Below are positions 8,277 through 16,693 of a stretch of 64,000 nt of DNA, one piece after another (the first letter of the stretch is position 1; each line of letters begins with the position of its first letter). The notes below the pieces were generated by a model. It saw only the letters and a program-made list of their open reading frames with translations. It searched no databases and was not told the DNA's origin. This DNA is from Marisediminicola antarctica (GTDB taxonomy: Bacteria; Actinomycetota; Actinomycetes; Actinomycetales; Microbacteriaceae): assembly GCF_009930795.1 (NCBI RefSeq), contig NZ_CP017146.1:2852001-2916000 (forward strand), read 5' to 3'. Both the position numbers and the translations under genes were made by a program.

Positions 8277-8566
8277 CATTTTCCTCCTCATCCCATATAT
8301 TGACGGGCCCACCACGGAAGAGGTTAGGAAAAATCAGAAATCTGACACACGTGCTCGGAGCAACAATCCACAGTTCTCGTAAGAAAACCCCTCCTGCCAC
8401 GCTGAATAACAAGCTCTCAGCATCAAGGAAAAACCGGCATCCCCGTGGCGAGCACCTCCATCATCCGTCCGAGCACGACGCCGCGCCAGACCCGCAACGC
8501 GACCCAACCCGAAATTCAGCAACCACCACGGAGGGGCAACGCCCCTGAGACGCTGAATAATGACAG
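8277..8566 (-). ncRNA. Candidate bridge RNA region of IS110 copy 1
   Basis: Non-coding DNA upstream of the transposase start, where IS110-group elements encode their bridge RNA. Visible structure includes the hairpin AGGGGC-AAC-GCCCCT (8532-8546) and the small dyad TCAGAAATCTGA (8334-8345). The element's own end motif also recurs: ACGCTGAATAA occurs at 8399-8409 and at the terminus (8550-8560), and GCTGAAT occurs on the minus strand at 8514-8520. CTCCTG, which borders the insertion at 7017, recurs at 8391. TCTGACACACGTG near 8341 resembles the left end CTGACACGTG. Such internal copies are what guide loops would look like; the exact RNA ends are unknown. Confidence 0.5.
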
Positions 8567-8572
8567 GACGGG

Positions 8573-8962
8573 TTAGATCGCGCGCACCCGGGCGGCGTGC
8601 TCGCCGTGCTCGAGGTCGGCAAGGCCGAGCCGCTCGAGTACCGGCGGCAGGTAGACGGCGAACTGGCCCCTCTGTCCGACGAGCAGCCCGAACCAGCCAC
8701 CGACGGGATTGCCGTCGCTGCGGCCGAACTGCTCCACGCTGCCCTGCGGTGCCTCCGTGTGCTCGTCGGCGGCGCCCAACGGCACCCACTCGCCCTGCTC
8801 GACGAGCCACTCGTGGAGGTCGTAGATCGACCTCGCGTGGTACGAGAGCGTTGCTCCCTCGAGCTCGCAGATGAGCTCGTCGCCCTCGATGAATGCCTGG
8901 TAGGTGGCGTCGCCGGCCGGGGTGGTGAGCGTCCACGGGTCGAGTCTGGTTCCCATTGTCAT
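8573..8962 (-). CDS. Conserved hypothetical protein (DUF6855-like)
   Basis: About 129 aa from the ATG at 8962; an ATG two codons later is also possible. A longer reading to 9031 would run through the pnp terminator and is unlikely. The order of DPWTLTTPAGDATYQAF, LSYHARSIYDLHEWL, EWVPLGAADE, GRSDGNPVGGWFGLLVGQRG and a C-terminal helix resembles a small actinobacterial family that I remember as DUF6855; this is from memory and unverified. No catalytic residues are recognisable. The stop codon is 6 bp from the end of the IS110 segment, so the insertion just missed the reading frame. It lies downstream of pnp across a terminator. Confidence 0.7.
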   Translation of the reverse strand: MTMGTRLDPWTLTTPAGDATYQAFIEGDELICELEGATLSYHARSIYDLHEWLVEQGEWVPLGAADEHTEAPQGSVEQFGRSDGNPVGGWFGLLVGQRGQFAVYLPPVLERLGLADLEHGEHAARVRAI

Positions 8963-9017
8963 GGCCCGTACGGTAGCAGCGCTGTGCTGCCCGCACCACG
9001 GGCCAAAGGGCACGAAA

Positions 9018-9049
9018 AAGCCCGCCGTCACTGTCGTTCCGGCGGGCTT
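9018..9049 (-). terminator. Rho-independent terminator of pnp
   Basis: AAGCCCGCCG and CGGCGGGCTT form a 10-bp stem with a 12-base loop. On the minus strand it is followed by a run of T (complement of the A tract at 9015-9019), 18 bp after the pnp stop. Confidence 0.88.
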
Positions 9050-9067
9050 CTCGTTACTTCAGGGTGT

Positions 9068-11326
9068 TCAGACCTCGGCGTCGACCGGAGCGTCGGATGC
9101 CGGAGCATCCGCGGCGTCGTCCATCACCGGGGCGAGCGACAGCTTTCCACGGTCGTCTGTCTTGGTGATCTCGACCTGGATCTTCTGCCCGACGGAGAGC
9201 ACGTCTTCGACGTTCTCCACGCGCTTGCCACCGGCGAGCTTGCGCACCTCGGAGATGTGCAGCAGCCCATCCTTGCCCGGGGTGAGCGACACGAACGCGC
9301 CGAACGTGGCGATCTTGACAACGGTTCCGAGGAACCGCTCGCCGACCTCGGGGTTGAGCGGGTTCGCGATCGCGTTGACCGCGGCACGCGCCGCCTCGGC
9401 CGAGGGACCATCGACGGCACCGATGTACACGGTTCCGTCGTCCTCGATCGAGATGTCGGCTCCAGTGTCGTCCTGGATCTGGTTGATCGTCTTGCCCTTC
9501 GGCCCGATGAGCTCGCCGATCTTGTCGACCGGGATCTGCACCGAGATCACGCGGGGCGCGGTCGGGGCCATCTCGTCGGGCGAGTCGATCGCCGCGTTGA
9601 TCACATTGAGGATCGCGGTGCGAGCCTCCTTGGCCTGCTTGAGCGCGCCATCGAGAACGGCGGTGGGGATGCCGTCGAGCTTGGTGTCGAGCTGGATGGC
9701 CGTGATGAACTCGGCGGTGCCGGCGACCTTGAAGTCCATGTCGCCGAGGGCGTCTTCCGCACCGAGGATGTCGGTAAGGGCCGCGTAACGGGTCTCTCCG
9801 TTGACCTCGTCGGAGACGAGGCCCATGGCGATGCCCGCGACCGGGGCACGCAGCGGCACTCCGGCGTTGAGCAGCGACAGGGTCGAGGCGCAGACGGAAC
9901 CCATCGACGTCGAACCGTTGGAGCCGAGGGCCTCGGACACCTGGCGGATCGCGTAGGGGAACTCCGAGCGGTCGGGCAACACCGGCACGAGGGCGCGCTC
10001 GGCGAGGAAGCCGTGCCCGATCTCGCGACGCTTCGGCGACCCGACGCGGCCGGTTTCACCGGTCGAGTAGGGCGGGAAGTTGTAGTGGTGCAGGTAGCGC
10101 TTCTTCGTGACGGGCGCGAGCGAGTCGATCTGCTGCTCCATCTTGAGCATGTTCAGCGTGGTGACGCCCAGGATCTGGGTCTCTCCGCGCTGGAAGATCG
10201 CGGAGCCGTGCACGCGCGGGATTACCTGCACTTCGGCATCCAGCGGGCGGATGTCGGCGAGCCCACGGCCGTCCATGCGCACGCCCTCGGTAAGGATGCG
10301 TCCACGCACGACGGTCTTGGTGACCGACTTGTAGGCGGCGCTGACCATCGCGGAGACGTCGGCGTCGAGCTGGCCGGCGTCGATCTTCTCCTGGATGGCG
10401 ACCTTGACGCGGTCCTTGAGCGCGTCATCGGCGTCCTGGCGCTCGGTCTTCGCGGCGATCTGGTAAATGTCGACGAGCTTGTCGTAGGCGAGCTCGGCGA
10501 CCGCGTCGTACGCGGCCTGCGAGTAGGGCAGGAAGACGGGGTAGTCGGCGATCTCCTTGGCGGACTGCGCGGCCATCTCGGCCTGGGCCTTGATGAGCTG
10601 CAGCAGGAACGGCTTGGAGGCCTCGAGGCCCTGGGCGACGACGGCCTCGTCGGGCTTGGTCGCCCCGGCCTGGATGAGGCCCCACGCGTGCTCGGTGGCC
10701 TCGGCTTCGACCATCATGATCGCGACGTCTTCGTTGCCGTTGTTGTCGGTGATGAGGCGGCCCGCGACAGTGAGGTCGAAGACGGCGTTCTCAAGCTGCT
10801 CGAACTTCGGGAACGCGACCCACTGGTCATCGATGAGCGCCATGCGGATTCCACCGATCGGACCGCTGAAGGGCAGGCCGGAGATCTGGGTGGATGCCGA
10901 CGCGGCGTTGATCGCGAGGGCGTCGTAGAACTCGCCCGGCGCGATGCTCAGCACCGTGATGACGATCTGGACCTCGTTGCGCAGTCCGGTGACGAACGAC
11001 GGGCGCAGCGGCCGGTCGATCAGGCGGCAGACGAGGATCGCTTCGGTCGACGGGCGACCTTCGCGACGGAAGAACGACCCGGGGATCTTGCCGGCGGCGT
11101 AGGACCGCTCTTCGACGTCGACCGTGAGCGGGAAGAAGTCGAGGTTGTCCTTCGGACGCTTGCTCGCGCTCGTGGCGCTGAGCAGCATGGTTTCCTCATC
11201 GAGGTAGGCAGCGACTGCTCCCTGTGCCTGCTGGGCGAGGCGACCGGTTTCGAACCGGACGACGCGCTTTCCGAACTTGCCGTTGTCGAGAACGGCTTCG
11301 GCGAACTTGATTTCTGGACCCTCCAT
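9068..11326 (-). CDS. pnp: Polynucleotide phosphorylase
   Basis: A 752-aa PNPase (GpsI type in actinobacteria): a phosphorolytic 3'-5' exoribonuclease in RNA turnover, forming trimers and associating with RNase E-type degradosomes. Two RNase PH domains flank a helical domain; [22 protein letters not shown] and SICSLDVSA-type core segments are recognisable. A KH domain ([14 protein letters not shown]) and an S1 domain ([21 protein letters not shown]) follow, with a short acidic Ala/Asp tail. Length is as expected. Transcription starts somewhere in the 267-bp gap 11327-11593, which otherwise shows no gene. It is not adjacent to rpsO, which lies 6.4 kb away on the same strand. Confidence 0.98.
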   Translation of the reverse strand: MEGPEIKFAEAVLDNGKFGKRVVRFETGRLAQQAQGAVAAYLDEETMLLSATSASKRPKDNLDFFPLTVDVEERSYAAGKIPGSFFRREGRPSTEAILVCRLIDRPLRPSFVTGLRNEVQIVITVLSIAPGEFYDALAINAASASTQISGLPFSGPIGGIRMALIDDQWVAFPKFEQLENAVFDLTVAGRLITDNNGNEDVAIMMVEAEATEHAWGLIQAGATKPDEAVVAQGLEASKPFLLQLIKAQAEMAAQSAKEIADYPVFLPYSQAAYDAVAELAYDKLVDIYQIAAKTERQDADDALKDRVKVAIQEKIDAGQLDADVSAMVSAAYKSVTKTVVRGRILTEGVRMDGRGLADIRPLDAEVQVIPRVHGSAIFQRGETQILGVTTLNMLKMEQQIDSLAPVTKKRYLHHYNFPPYSTGETGRVGSPKRREIGHGFLAERALVPVLPDRSEFPYAIRQVSEALGSNGSTSMGSVCASTLSLLNAGVPLRAPVAGIAMGLVSDEVNGETRYAALTDILGAEDALGDMDFKVAGTAEFITAIQLDTKLDGIPTAVLDGALKQAKEARTAILNVINAAIDSPDEMAPTAPRVISVQIPVDKIGELIGPKGKTINQIQDDTGADISIEDDGTVYIGAVDGPSAEAARAAVNAIANPLNPEVGERFLGTVVKIATFGAFVSLTPGKDGLLHISEVRKLAGGKRVENVEDVLSVGQKIQVEITKTDDRGKLSLAPVMDDAADAPASDAPVDAEV

Positions 11327-11593
11327 ATGGGGGTTTCTCCTCTTTGTTCATGCCGGCCACCCCGTGTGGGTGACGGCTCATCAAGGAGCAGGAGCGGGTT
11401 CGATGACACGCGAAGGTGCACGTGCGAGGTCCCATCAGTGGGGCCCATGTCTGGCCAACAGTAGAAAAACACTGACTCGAGTTCAGTAATTCACCACCGG
11501 TGACCAGCGTCTTGCCAGCCTGCTCCGCTGGCAACCCTAGCAGCCCGTGCCCCCGGGGCACCCGTGAATTGCGGTGGGGGGCGAGCGGGGTGG

Positions 11594-12055
11594 TTAGCGG
11601 CGCGAGCCAGCCAGCTCGGCCCGCCGCTCCTCCCGGCGCAGGCGCAGGGCCGTGCCGGTGGTGACGACGAGGGTGAACAGCACCCCGATGAGCGTTCCGA
11701 GCGAGTTGGCAATGATGTCACTCACGTCGCTCACCCGGTCGGGGAGGAAGATCTGCACGAACTCGATCGAGGCGGTCAGGGCGATGCCCGCGAATACCGC
11801 GACGAACCACATCCGTCGCCCGAAGAGCAGGAGGAAGAACATCCCGACGGGGATGAACATGCCGACGTTGGCGAGAAACTCGAGGCGCTGGTAGGTGATC
11901 CAGTGGGTGACCTCGTGGCGGGAGAAGAACCGCAGGGCACGCCACAGCACTGCGTCGTCCCCGCCGTCGATCGGCTGCGGGCCGAGCGTGACCCAAGCGA
12001 CGAAGCCCAGGTAGGCGAACGTCGTCAGGCTCAGGTAGGGGTGACGGCGGAACAT
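11594..12055 (-). CDS. VanZ-like membrane protein
   Basis: A 153-aa protein with four predicted membrane helices and the VanZ-domain signature. LEFLANVGMFIPVGMFFLLLFGRR is broken by family-typical NxxxFxPxG spacing. It is followed by SIEFVQIFLPDRVSDVSDIIANSLGTLIG, where the E..Q...R..D..D..N.LG pattern is conserved in VanZ proteins. The founding member affects teicoplanin susceptibility, but most homologues have no known function. The C terminus is Arg-rich and cytosolic. It stands alone between pnp and a hypothetical gene. Confidence 0.85.
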   Translation of the reverse strand: MFRRHPYLSLTTFAYLGFVAWVTLGPQPIDGGDDAVLWRALRFFSRHEVTHWITYQRLEFLANVGMFIPVGMFFLLLFGRRMWFVAVFAGIALTASIEFVQIFLPDRVSDVSDIIANSLGTLIGVLFTLVVTTGTALRLRREERRAELAGSRR

Positions 12056-12094
12056 CGGACCATCGTGTCAGCGTTCGGCTGGGGATTCACAGGG

Positions 12095-12544
12095 CTATCG
12101 AGTCAGCCCGATATCGAGCTGCACCCGCAGTCCGCCGCGCGTGCTGATGATCTGGGCCGGGATGCGGGGCGGCTTGCCCGCCCCTATGAGCCGGCCGAGG
12201 GCGTCGTCGACCGGAGCCTCAAGTCCGCGCGGCACGATGCCGACGACGGCGCTGACCCGGCCGCCGGCGAAGATCCGCACGGGCATCGGGGCATCCGTGC
12301 GCTCCTCCTCCGGCCCACGGCGGGAGATCATCGCCCACAACTCGGATGCGCCGAGCTCGAGCGTGCGCTGCAGCTCGTCCTGGTTCGAACGCGACTCGGC
12401 GAGCCGGATGATCGCGCTCGCCTTCTTGGGACGGAGATTGTAGTCGTAGTCGTCGAGCGTGCCGCGCCCGGCGTCGTCCGTCCCCCGCGACGGCAGGAGC
12501 GACCCCACCATTCTCGCGAATACCGACTCATTGCGCTCTGCCAT
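12095..12544 (-). CDS. Hypothetical protein
   Basis: A 149-aa protein from the ATG at 12544; the frame stays open upstream but there overlaps the divergent arsR gene. It is soluble and charged, with an N-terminal helical part (RPKKASAIIRLAESRSNQDELQRTLELG) written in family-neutral terms and a C-terminal beta-rich part ending in RGGLRVQLDIGLTR. I do not recognise the family. It is divergent from arsR with a 66-bp intergenic region, so it could share the regulator's operator. GC3 is strongly biased, supporting coding. Confidence 0.65.
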   Translation of the reverse strand: MAERNESVFARMVGSLLPSRGTDDAGRGTLDDYDYNLRPKKASAIIRLAESRSNQDELQRTLELGASELWAMISRRGPEEERTDAPMPVRIFAGGRVSAVVGIVPRGLEAPVDDALGRLIGAGKPPRIPAQIISTRGGLRVQLDIGLTR

Positions 12545-12610
12545 GGCTCGATTCTCACACACCGCGATATGATGGTTTTGTAAAGTCATGAATAGGAGAG
12601 ACGCCCGACG

Positions 12611-12997
12611 ATGAATGATGATTTCACGGATGCCCACCGCCCGCTCTACGAGGTTAAGGCAAACCTCTTCAAGGGGCTCGCGCATCCGGTGCGCATCCGC
12701 ACGCTCGAAAAGCTCGCCGAGGCCGGCGACGTCTCGGTCACCGACCTGCTCGCGGACACCGGACTCGAGGCATCGCACCTGTCGCAGCACCTCTCGGTGC
12801 TCCGCCGCCATCACCTCGTCGTGGCCGACCGACGCGGCAGCCAGGTCTTCTATCGGCTTGCCTACCCGCAGGTCGCCGAGTTGCTCGCCGTCGCCCGAGT
12901 GCTCCTCGTCGAGGTGCTGCACACGACGCAACGGCAACTCGAGCAGACCCAGACGCTGCCGGACGTCGCCGGGGTGCCCGAGCGGTCGGGGCGATGA
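12611..12997 (+). CDS. ArsR-family transcriptional regulator
   Basis: A 128-aa winged-helix repressor. The HTH core is visible as LFKGLAHPVRIRTLEKLAE followed by VSVTDLLADTGLEASHLSQHLSVLRRHHLV (recognition helix near SHLSQHLSVLR) and the wing RRGSQVFYRL. There is no CxC metal-binding motif of the ArsR/SmtB type, so a metal ligand is not indicated. Its stop overlaps the next ATG by 4 bp (ATGA), so it is coupled to a SulP transporter and probably controls it. The promoter is likely in the AT-rich patch at 12565-12595. Confidence 0.92.
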   Translation: MNDDFTDAHRPLYEVKANLFKGLAHPVRIRTLEKLAEAGDVSVTDLLADTGLEASHLSQHLSVLRRHHLVVADRRGSQVFYRLAYPQVAELLAVARVLLVEVLHTTQRQLEQTQTLPDVAGVPERSGR

Positions 12998-14652
12998 AGG
13001 CCCTGACGTACGCCTCCTCCCTGCTTCCCTCGATTCGGGACTACTCCCAGGTGCCCCGCACGTGGAAGGGCGACCTCGTCGCCGGGGTGACCGTGGGCAT
13101 CATCGCCCTCCCGCTCGCCCTCGCATTTGGGGTCAGCTCCGGCGCGGGCGCGGCCGCGGGGCTCGTGACCGCGATCGTTGCGGGCATCGTTGCCGGCGTG
13201 TTCGGCGGATCGAATGTGCAGGTCTCCGGGCCGACCGGCGCGATGGTCGTTGTGCTCGGGCCGATCGTCGCGCGCGAGGGGGCCGCCGCAGTCGCTATCG
13301 TCGCGGTGATGGCCGGCGTCATCGTCATCGTCGCCGGGGCGCTGCGGCTCGGTCGCACCGTCACCTACATCCCGTGGCCCGTGATCGAGGGCTTCACGCT
13401 CGGTATCGCGGTCATCATCTTCCTGCAGCAGATCCCCTCCGCGTTCGGGGTCGAGACCGGCGAGAGCGACAACGCCGCGGTCGCGGCGGCCCAGGGCCTC
13501 TCGACACTCACGCTGGCGGAGGCGGCGTGGCCCATCGCGATGGTGCTCGTCGTCGCTGCGATCATGATCCTGGCCCCGCGCATCCATCCCCAGCTACCCG
13601 GGTCGATCATCGCGATCATCCTCGTCACGGTCGTCGCCGAGCTCGCCGAGCTTCCCGTCGCGCGGATCGGGGCCCTGCCGTCGTCCCTGCCGCTGCCCTC
13701 GATGCCCGATCTGTCCTGGGAGACGGTGGCCGTGCTGATCGGCCCGGCCCTCACCGTGGCGGCACTCGCGGCAATCGAGTCGCTGCTTTCGGCCCGGGTC
13801 GCCGCGACCCTCGCCGACACCGGTCCGTACGACGCCGACAGGGAGCTCGTCGGGCAGGGTCTCGCGTCGGTCGCCTCGGGGTTCTTCGGCGGGATGCCCG
13901 CCGTCGGCGCGATCGCGCGCACCGCAGTCAACGTGCGGTCGGGCGGTCGAACCCGGCTCGCCGCGATCGTGCACTCGATCGTGCTCATCGGCGTCGTCTA
14001 CCTCGCCACCGGCCCCGTCTCGGCCATCCCGCTGGCCGCCCTCGCGGGAGTGCTCATGTTGACGGCGATCCGCATGGTGTCCGTCGCGACCGTGCGCAGC
14101 ATCGTCGGCTCGACGAGGTCCGACACGATCGTATTCATCGTCACCGCGATCATCACGGTCTCGGTCGACCTCATCGTCGCCGTCGAGATCGGCATCGTCG
14201 TCGCCGCGTTCTTCGCGCTGCGCACCCTCGCGCGCTCGAGCGGCGTGCATCGGGAGGAGCTACCGGGCGCGGTCGTCCCCGGCGACGAGCAGATCGCCCT
14301 CTTCCGGCTCGACGGCGCGCTGTTCTTCGGTGCGGCGGAGCGGGTGCTCGACCGCATCAGCCTCATCACCAACGTGCATGTCGTGATCATCCGGATGTCT
14401 CAGCTGCAGGTCCTCGACGCGACCGGCGCCCGAGTCGTGACCGAGATCGTGCAGAACCTCGAGCGGCGCGGGATCACCGTGCTCATCAAGGGCGTCCAGG
14501 AGCGCCACCTCGAGCTCCTGACCCATGTGGGGGTGCTGCGGTCACTGAGGCACCAGAACCACCTCTTCAATGATCTCGATTCCGCGGTCGAGCACGCCCG
14601 AAGCCATGTCCAGCGCGCCGTCGCCGCCGAACCGGAACCGGATCCGGTGTGA
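12994..14652 (+). CDS. SulP-family inorganic anion transporter with STAS domain
   Basis: A 552-aa SLC26/SulP carrier in the inner membrane with 10-14 hydrophobic segments. The family signature is visible at VTVGIIALPLALAFGVSSGAGAAAGL (in pieces), the NVQVSGPTGAM motif of the anion site, and EGFTLGIAVIIFLQQIP. A C-terminal STAS domain at about 430-530 contains VLDATGARVVTEIV. Substrates in the family include sulfate, bicarbonate, chloride and dicarboxylates. No carbonic anhydrase or sulfate assimilation gene is adjacent, so the ion is unknown. It lies between arsR and a DUF167 gene with 4-bp overlaps at both ends. Confidence 0.93.
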   Translation: MKALTYASSLLPSIRDYSQVPRTWKGDLVAGVTVGIIALPLALAFGVSSGAGAAAGLVTAIVAGIVAGVFGGSNVQVSGPTGAMVVVLGPIVAREGAAAVAIVAVMAGVIVIVAGALRLGRTVTYIPWPVIEGFTLGIAVIIFLQQIPSAFGVETGESDNAAVAAAQGLSTLTLAEAAWPIAMVLVVAAIMILAPRIHPQLPGSIIAIILVTVVAELAELPVARIGALPSSLPLPSMPDLSWETVAVLIGPALTVAALAAIESLLSARVAATLADTGPYDADRELVGQGLASVASGFFGGMPAVGAIARTAVNVRSGGRTRLAAIVHSIVLIGVVYLATGPVSAIPLAALAGVLMLTAIRMVSVATVRSIVGSTRSDTIVFIVTAIITVSVDLIVAVEIGIVVAAFFALRTLARSSGVHREELPGAVVPGDEQIALFRLDGALFFGAAERVLDRISLITNVHVVIIRMSQLQVLDATGARVVTEIVQNLERRGITVLIKGVQERHLELLTHVGVLRSLRHQNHLFNDLDSAVEHARSHVQRAVAAEPEPDPV

Positions 14653-14885
14653 GCCCAAACGTGGACCTCACCGTGCGGGTCAAGCCCGGCAGCAGCAAAG
14701 GGCCGCTCGTCGAGCCCGCCGGCCCAGGCGAGCTCACTGTGTACCTCAACGAGCGCGCGGTCGACGGCGCCGCCAATGACGCCCTCGTCAAGGTGCTCGC
14801 GAAGCACCTCGGAGTGTCGAAGAGCCGGGTCGAGATCGTGCGCGGGCACACATCGCGCGTGAAGCAGGTGCGGATCGGCGACTGA
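14649..14885 (+). CDS. DUF167 (YggU-like) small protein
   Basis: A 78-aa protein starting at a GTG inside the sulP stop (GTGA overlap). DUF167 hallmarks are VDLTVRVKPGSSK near the start, YLNERAVDGAANDALVKVLAKHLGV (split by the family's A.DG.AN pattern), and the basic end SRVEIVRGHTSRVKQVRI. Members are structurally characterised but of unknown function. Its linkage to a transporter may be coincidental operon order. Confidence 0.88.
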   Translation: MSPNVDLTVRVKPGSSKGPLVEPAGPGELTVYLNERAVDGAANDALVKVLAKHLGVSKSRVEIVRGHTSRVKQVRIGD

Positions 14886-14933
14886 GTGGTGGCCGGCACC
14901 GGTCGTGGCGTCTACGCTCGTGGAGCTCCCGGC

Positions 14934-15776
14934 TCAGAGCTCGTAGTGACGGTCGGGGTCGGCCCACCAGGTGCGCCGTGACTCGAGCGAGGAAATGCCC
15001 TCGACTTCGGCGTCCGTGAGGACGAATCCGAGAATGTCGAGGTTGGCCGCCTGCCTGGCCGAGTTGGCGGACTTAGGGATGGCGATCGCTCCGAGCTGAA
15101 GATGCCAGCGCAGCACGACCTGCGTCGTGGTCACCGCGTGTGCCGCGGCGATGCCGACGATGATCGGCTCCGCGGCGAGGCTTCGGCGCTTCCTGCCGAG
15201 CGGACTCCAGCTCTCGGTGACGATGCCGTACTCGTCGTGGAACGCCCGCTGGTCGGCCTGTGGGAAGTATGGGTGCAGCTCCACCTGGTTCACCGCGGGC
15301 GTGACCCCGGTCTCGACAATGAGTTGCCCGATGTGGGCCGGCGTGAAGTTGCTCACCCCGATCGAGCGGATGGCGCCCTGGTCCCGCAGCCAGATCATCG
15401 CGCGCCAGGAATCGACGAACTTGCCGAGGCGCGGCAGTGGCCAGTGGATGAGGTAGAGGTCGACGTAGTCGAGCCCGAGGTTCGCGAGGGACTCGTCGAA
15501 TCCCTCGAGAGTCTCGTAGAAGCCGTGGTGGCGGCCCCGCAGCTTGGTCGTGACCGAGATGTCGCCGCGATCGACACCCGATTCGCGCACCCCCTCCCCG
15601 ACCTCTTTCTCGTTGCGGTAGCGCAGCGCCGTGTCGAGCAACCGGTAGCCGGCCTGGAGTCCGGAGACGACGGATGCCACGCCGCTCGGCCCGCGCATCC
15701 CGAAGGTACCGAGGCCGATCGCGGGCAGGCTCTGGCCGTCGTTGAGCGGCAGGGTGGGGATGCTGGGGGCGGCCAT
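14934..15776 (-). CDS. Aldo/keto reductase (second of tandem pair)
   Basis: A 280-aa NADPH-dependent TIM-barrel reductase. The catalytic tetrad is complete: D48, Y53, K78 (TTKLRG) and H111 (YLIHWPLP). The C-terminal coenzyme segment IPKSANSARQAANLDI is present. It follows its paralogue by 2 bp and the two align throughout, so they are a tandem duplication of the 2,5-diketo-gluconate reductase/AKR5-like subgroup. Substrate unknown. Confidence 0.92.
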   Translation of the reverse strand: MAAPSIPTLPLNDGQSLPAIGLGTFGMRGPSGVASVVSGLQAGYRLLDTALRYRNEKEVGEGVRESGVDRGDISVTTKLRGRHHGFYETLEGFDESLANLGLDYVDLYLIHWPLPRLGKFVDSWRAMIWLRDQGAIRSIGVSNFTPAHIGQLIVETGVTPAVNQVELHPYFPQADQRAFHDEYGIVTESWSPLGRKRRSLAAEPIIVGIAAAHAVTTTQVVLRWHLQLGAIAIPKSANSARQAANLDILGFVLTDAEVEGISSLESRRTWWADPDRHYEL

Positions 15777-15778
15777 TT

Positions 15779-16603
15779 CTAGAACTCCTCGTGGGTCTCC
15801 GGGTCAGCATCCCACAGCCGCCCTGACCCAAGGGTTGAGATCGCCTCGACCTCGGCATCGCTCAGCTCGAAGCGAAAGACATCGAGGTTCTCCCGCTGGC
15901 GCTGCTCATCGGCGGACTTCGGAATCGGCACCGCGCCGAGCTGCAGGTGCCAGCGCAGCACGACCTGGCTCGGCGTGACAGCGTGCGTCTCGGCGATCGC
16001 CGTGATGAGGGTCCCCCGCCCGACGCCGGACCCGAGCGGGCTCCAGCTCTCGGTGACGATCGAGTGCTTCTCGTGGACGGCGAGCAGCTCGCGCTGCGCG
16101 AATCGCGGGTGCAGCTCGATCTGGTTGACGGCAGGTATCACGCCGGTCTCGCCGACCAGCCGCTTGAGATGCGCGGCGGTGAAGTTGCTCACGCCGATCG
16201 AGCGCACGACGCCCTCCTCGCGCAGCCTGATCATGGCCCGCCAGGAATCCACGTACTTGTCGACGGCCGGCAGCGGCCAGTGGATCAGGTACAGGTCGAC
16301 ATAGTCGAGCCCGAGGTTCGCGAGGGACTCCTCAAAGCTGCGCAGCGTCGCGTCGAAGCCGTGGTGGCGGCCGGGCAGCTTCGTCGTCACCGCGACGTCG
16401 GCCCGGTCGACCGGCGACGCGCGCACCCCCTCGCCGACCTCGCGCTCGTTCTCGTAGTTGAGTGCCGTGTCGACCAGTCGGTAGCCGGCGGCCAGGGCCG
16501 AGACGACCGCGGCGACGCCGTCGTCGCCGCGCAGTCCGTAGGTGCCGAGGCCGATCGCGGGCAGGGTGCGGCCGTCGTTGAGCCGCCGGGTCGGTGAGGT
16601 CAT
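15779..16603 (-). CDS. Aldo/keto reductase (first of tandem pair)
   Basis: A 274-aa AKR with tetrad D45, Y50, K75 and H108 and coenzyme-binding IPKSADEQRQRENLDV. It is the promoter-proximal partner of the AKR that starts 2 bp after its stop. The two differ most in the loops after the HWPLP strand, suggesting diverged substrates. The upstream gap to the divergent DUF308 gene is short (about 90 bp). Confidence 0.92.
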   Translation of the reverse strand: MTSPTRRLNDGRTLPAIGLGTYGLRGDDGVAAVVSALAAGYRLVDTALNYENEREVGEGVRASPVDRADVAVTTKLPGRHHGFDATLRSFEESLANLGLDYVDLYLIHWPLPAVDKYVDSWRAMIRLREEGVVRSIGVSNFTAAHLKRLVGETGVIPAVNQIELHPRFAQRELLAVHEKHSIVTESWSPLGSGVGRGTLITAIAETHAVTPSQVVLRWHLQLGAVPIPKSADEQRQRENLDVFRFELSDAEVEAISTLGSGRLWDADPETHEEF

Positions 16604-16693
16604 GGGTCAAGACTGCCGCACGCGAGTGTCAACCCCGTGCATGAGGGCGGCTCGACTGAAAAGATCGGGGCATTGGACGGCGAGGGGAGCACC

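Larger units (their letters stand above)
7017..8566 (-). mobile_element. IS110-family insertion sequence, copy 1
   Basis: This 1,550-bp segment appears base-for-base identical to 24765-26314 (constant offset 17,748). It carries one transposase gene, only about 24 bp beyond the transposase stop, and about 290 bp of non-coding DNA upstream of the start. That layout is typical of the IS110 group, where the upstream non-coding end encodes the bridge RNA. Terminal inverted repeats are not evident, as expected. The true element may be about 1,533 bp, between a CTGA at 7020-7023 and a CTGA at 8553-8556. The flanking ATAATGACAG would then be part of the target rather than of the element. Confidence 0.9.

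Noticed and set aside
8597-11464. 955-codon plus-strand open frame antisense to pnp
   Set aside because: A shadow of pnp: it crosses a terminator, consists of Arg/Asp/Gly/Leu-rich sequence without domains, and the minus-strand pnp is unmistakable.
12545-12937. N-terminal extension of the 12095-12544 hypothetical protein
   Set aside because: It would run antisense through the arsR coding region; the ATG at 12544 is the first start outside that gene.
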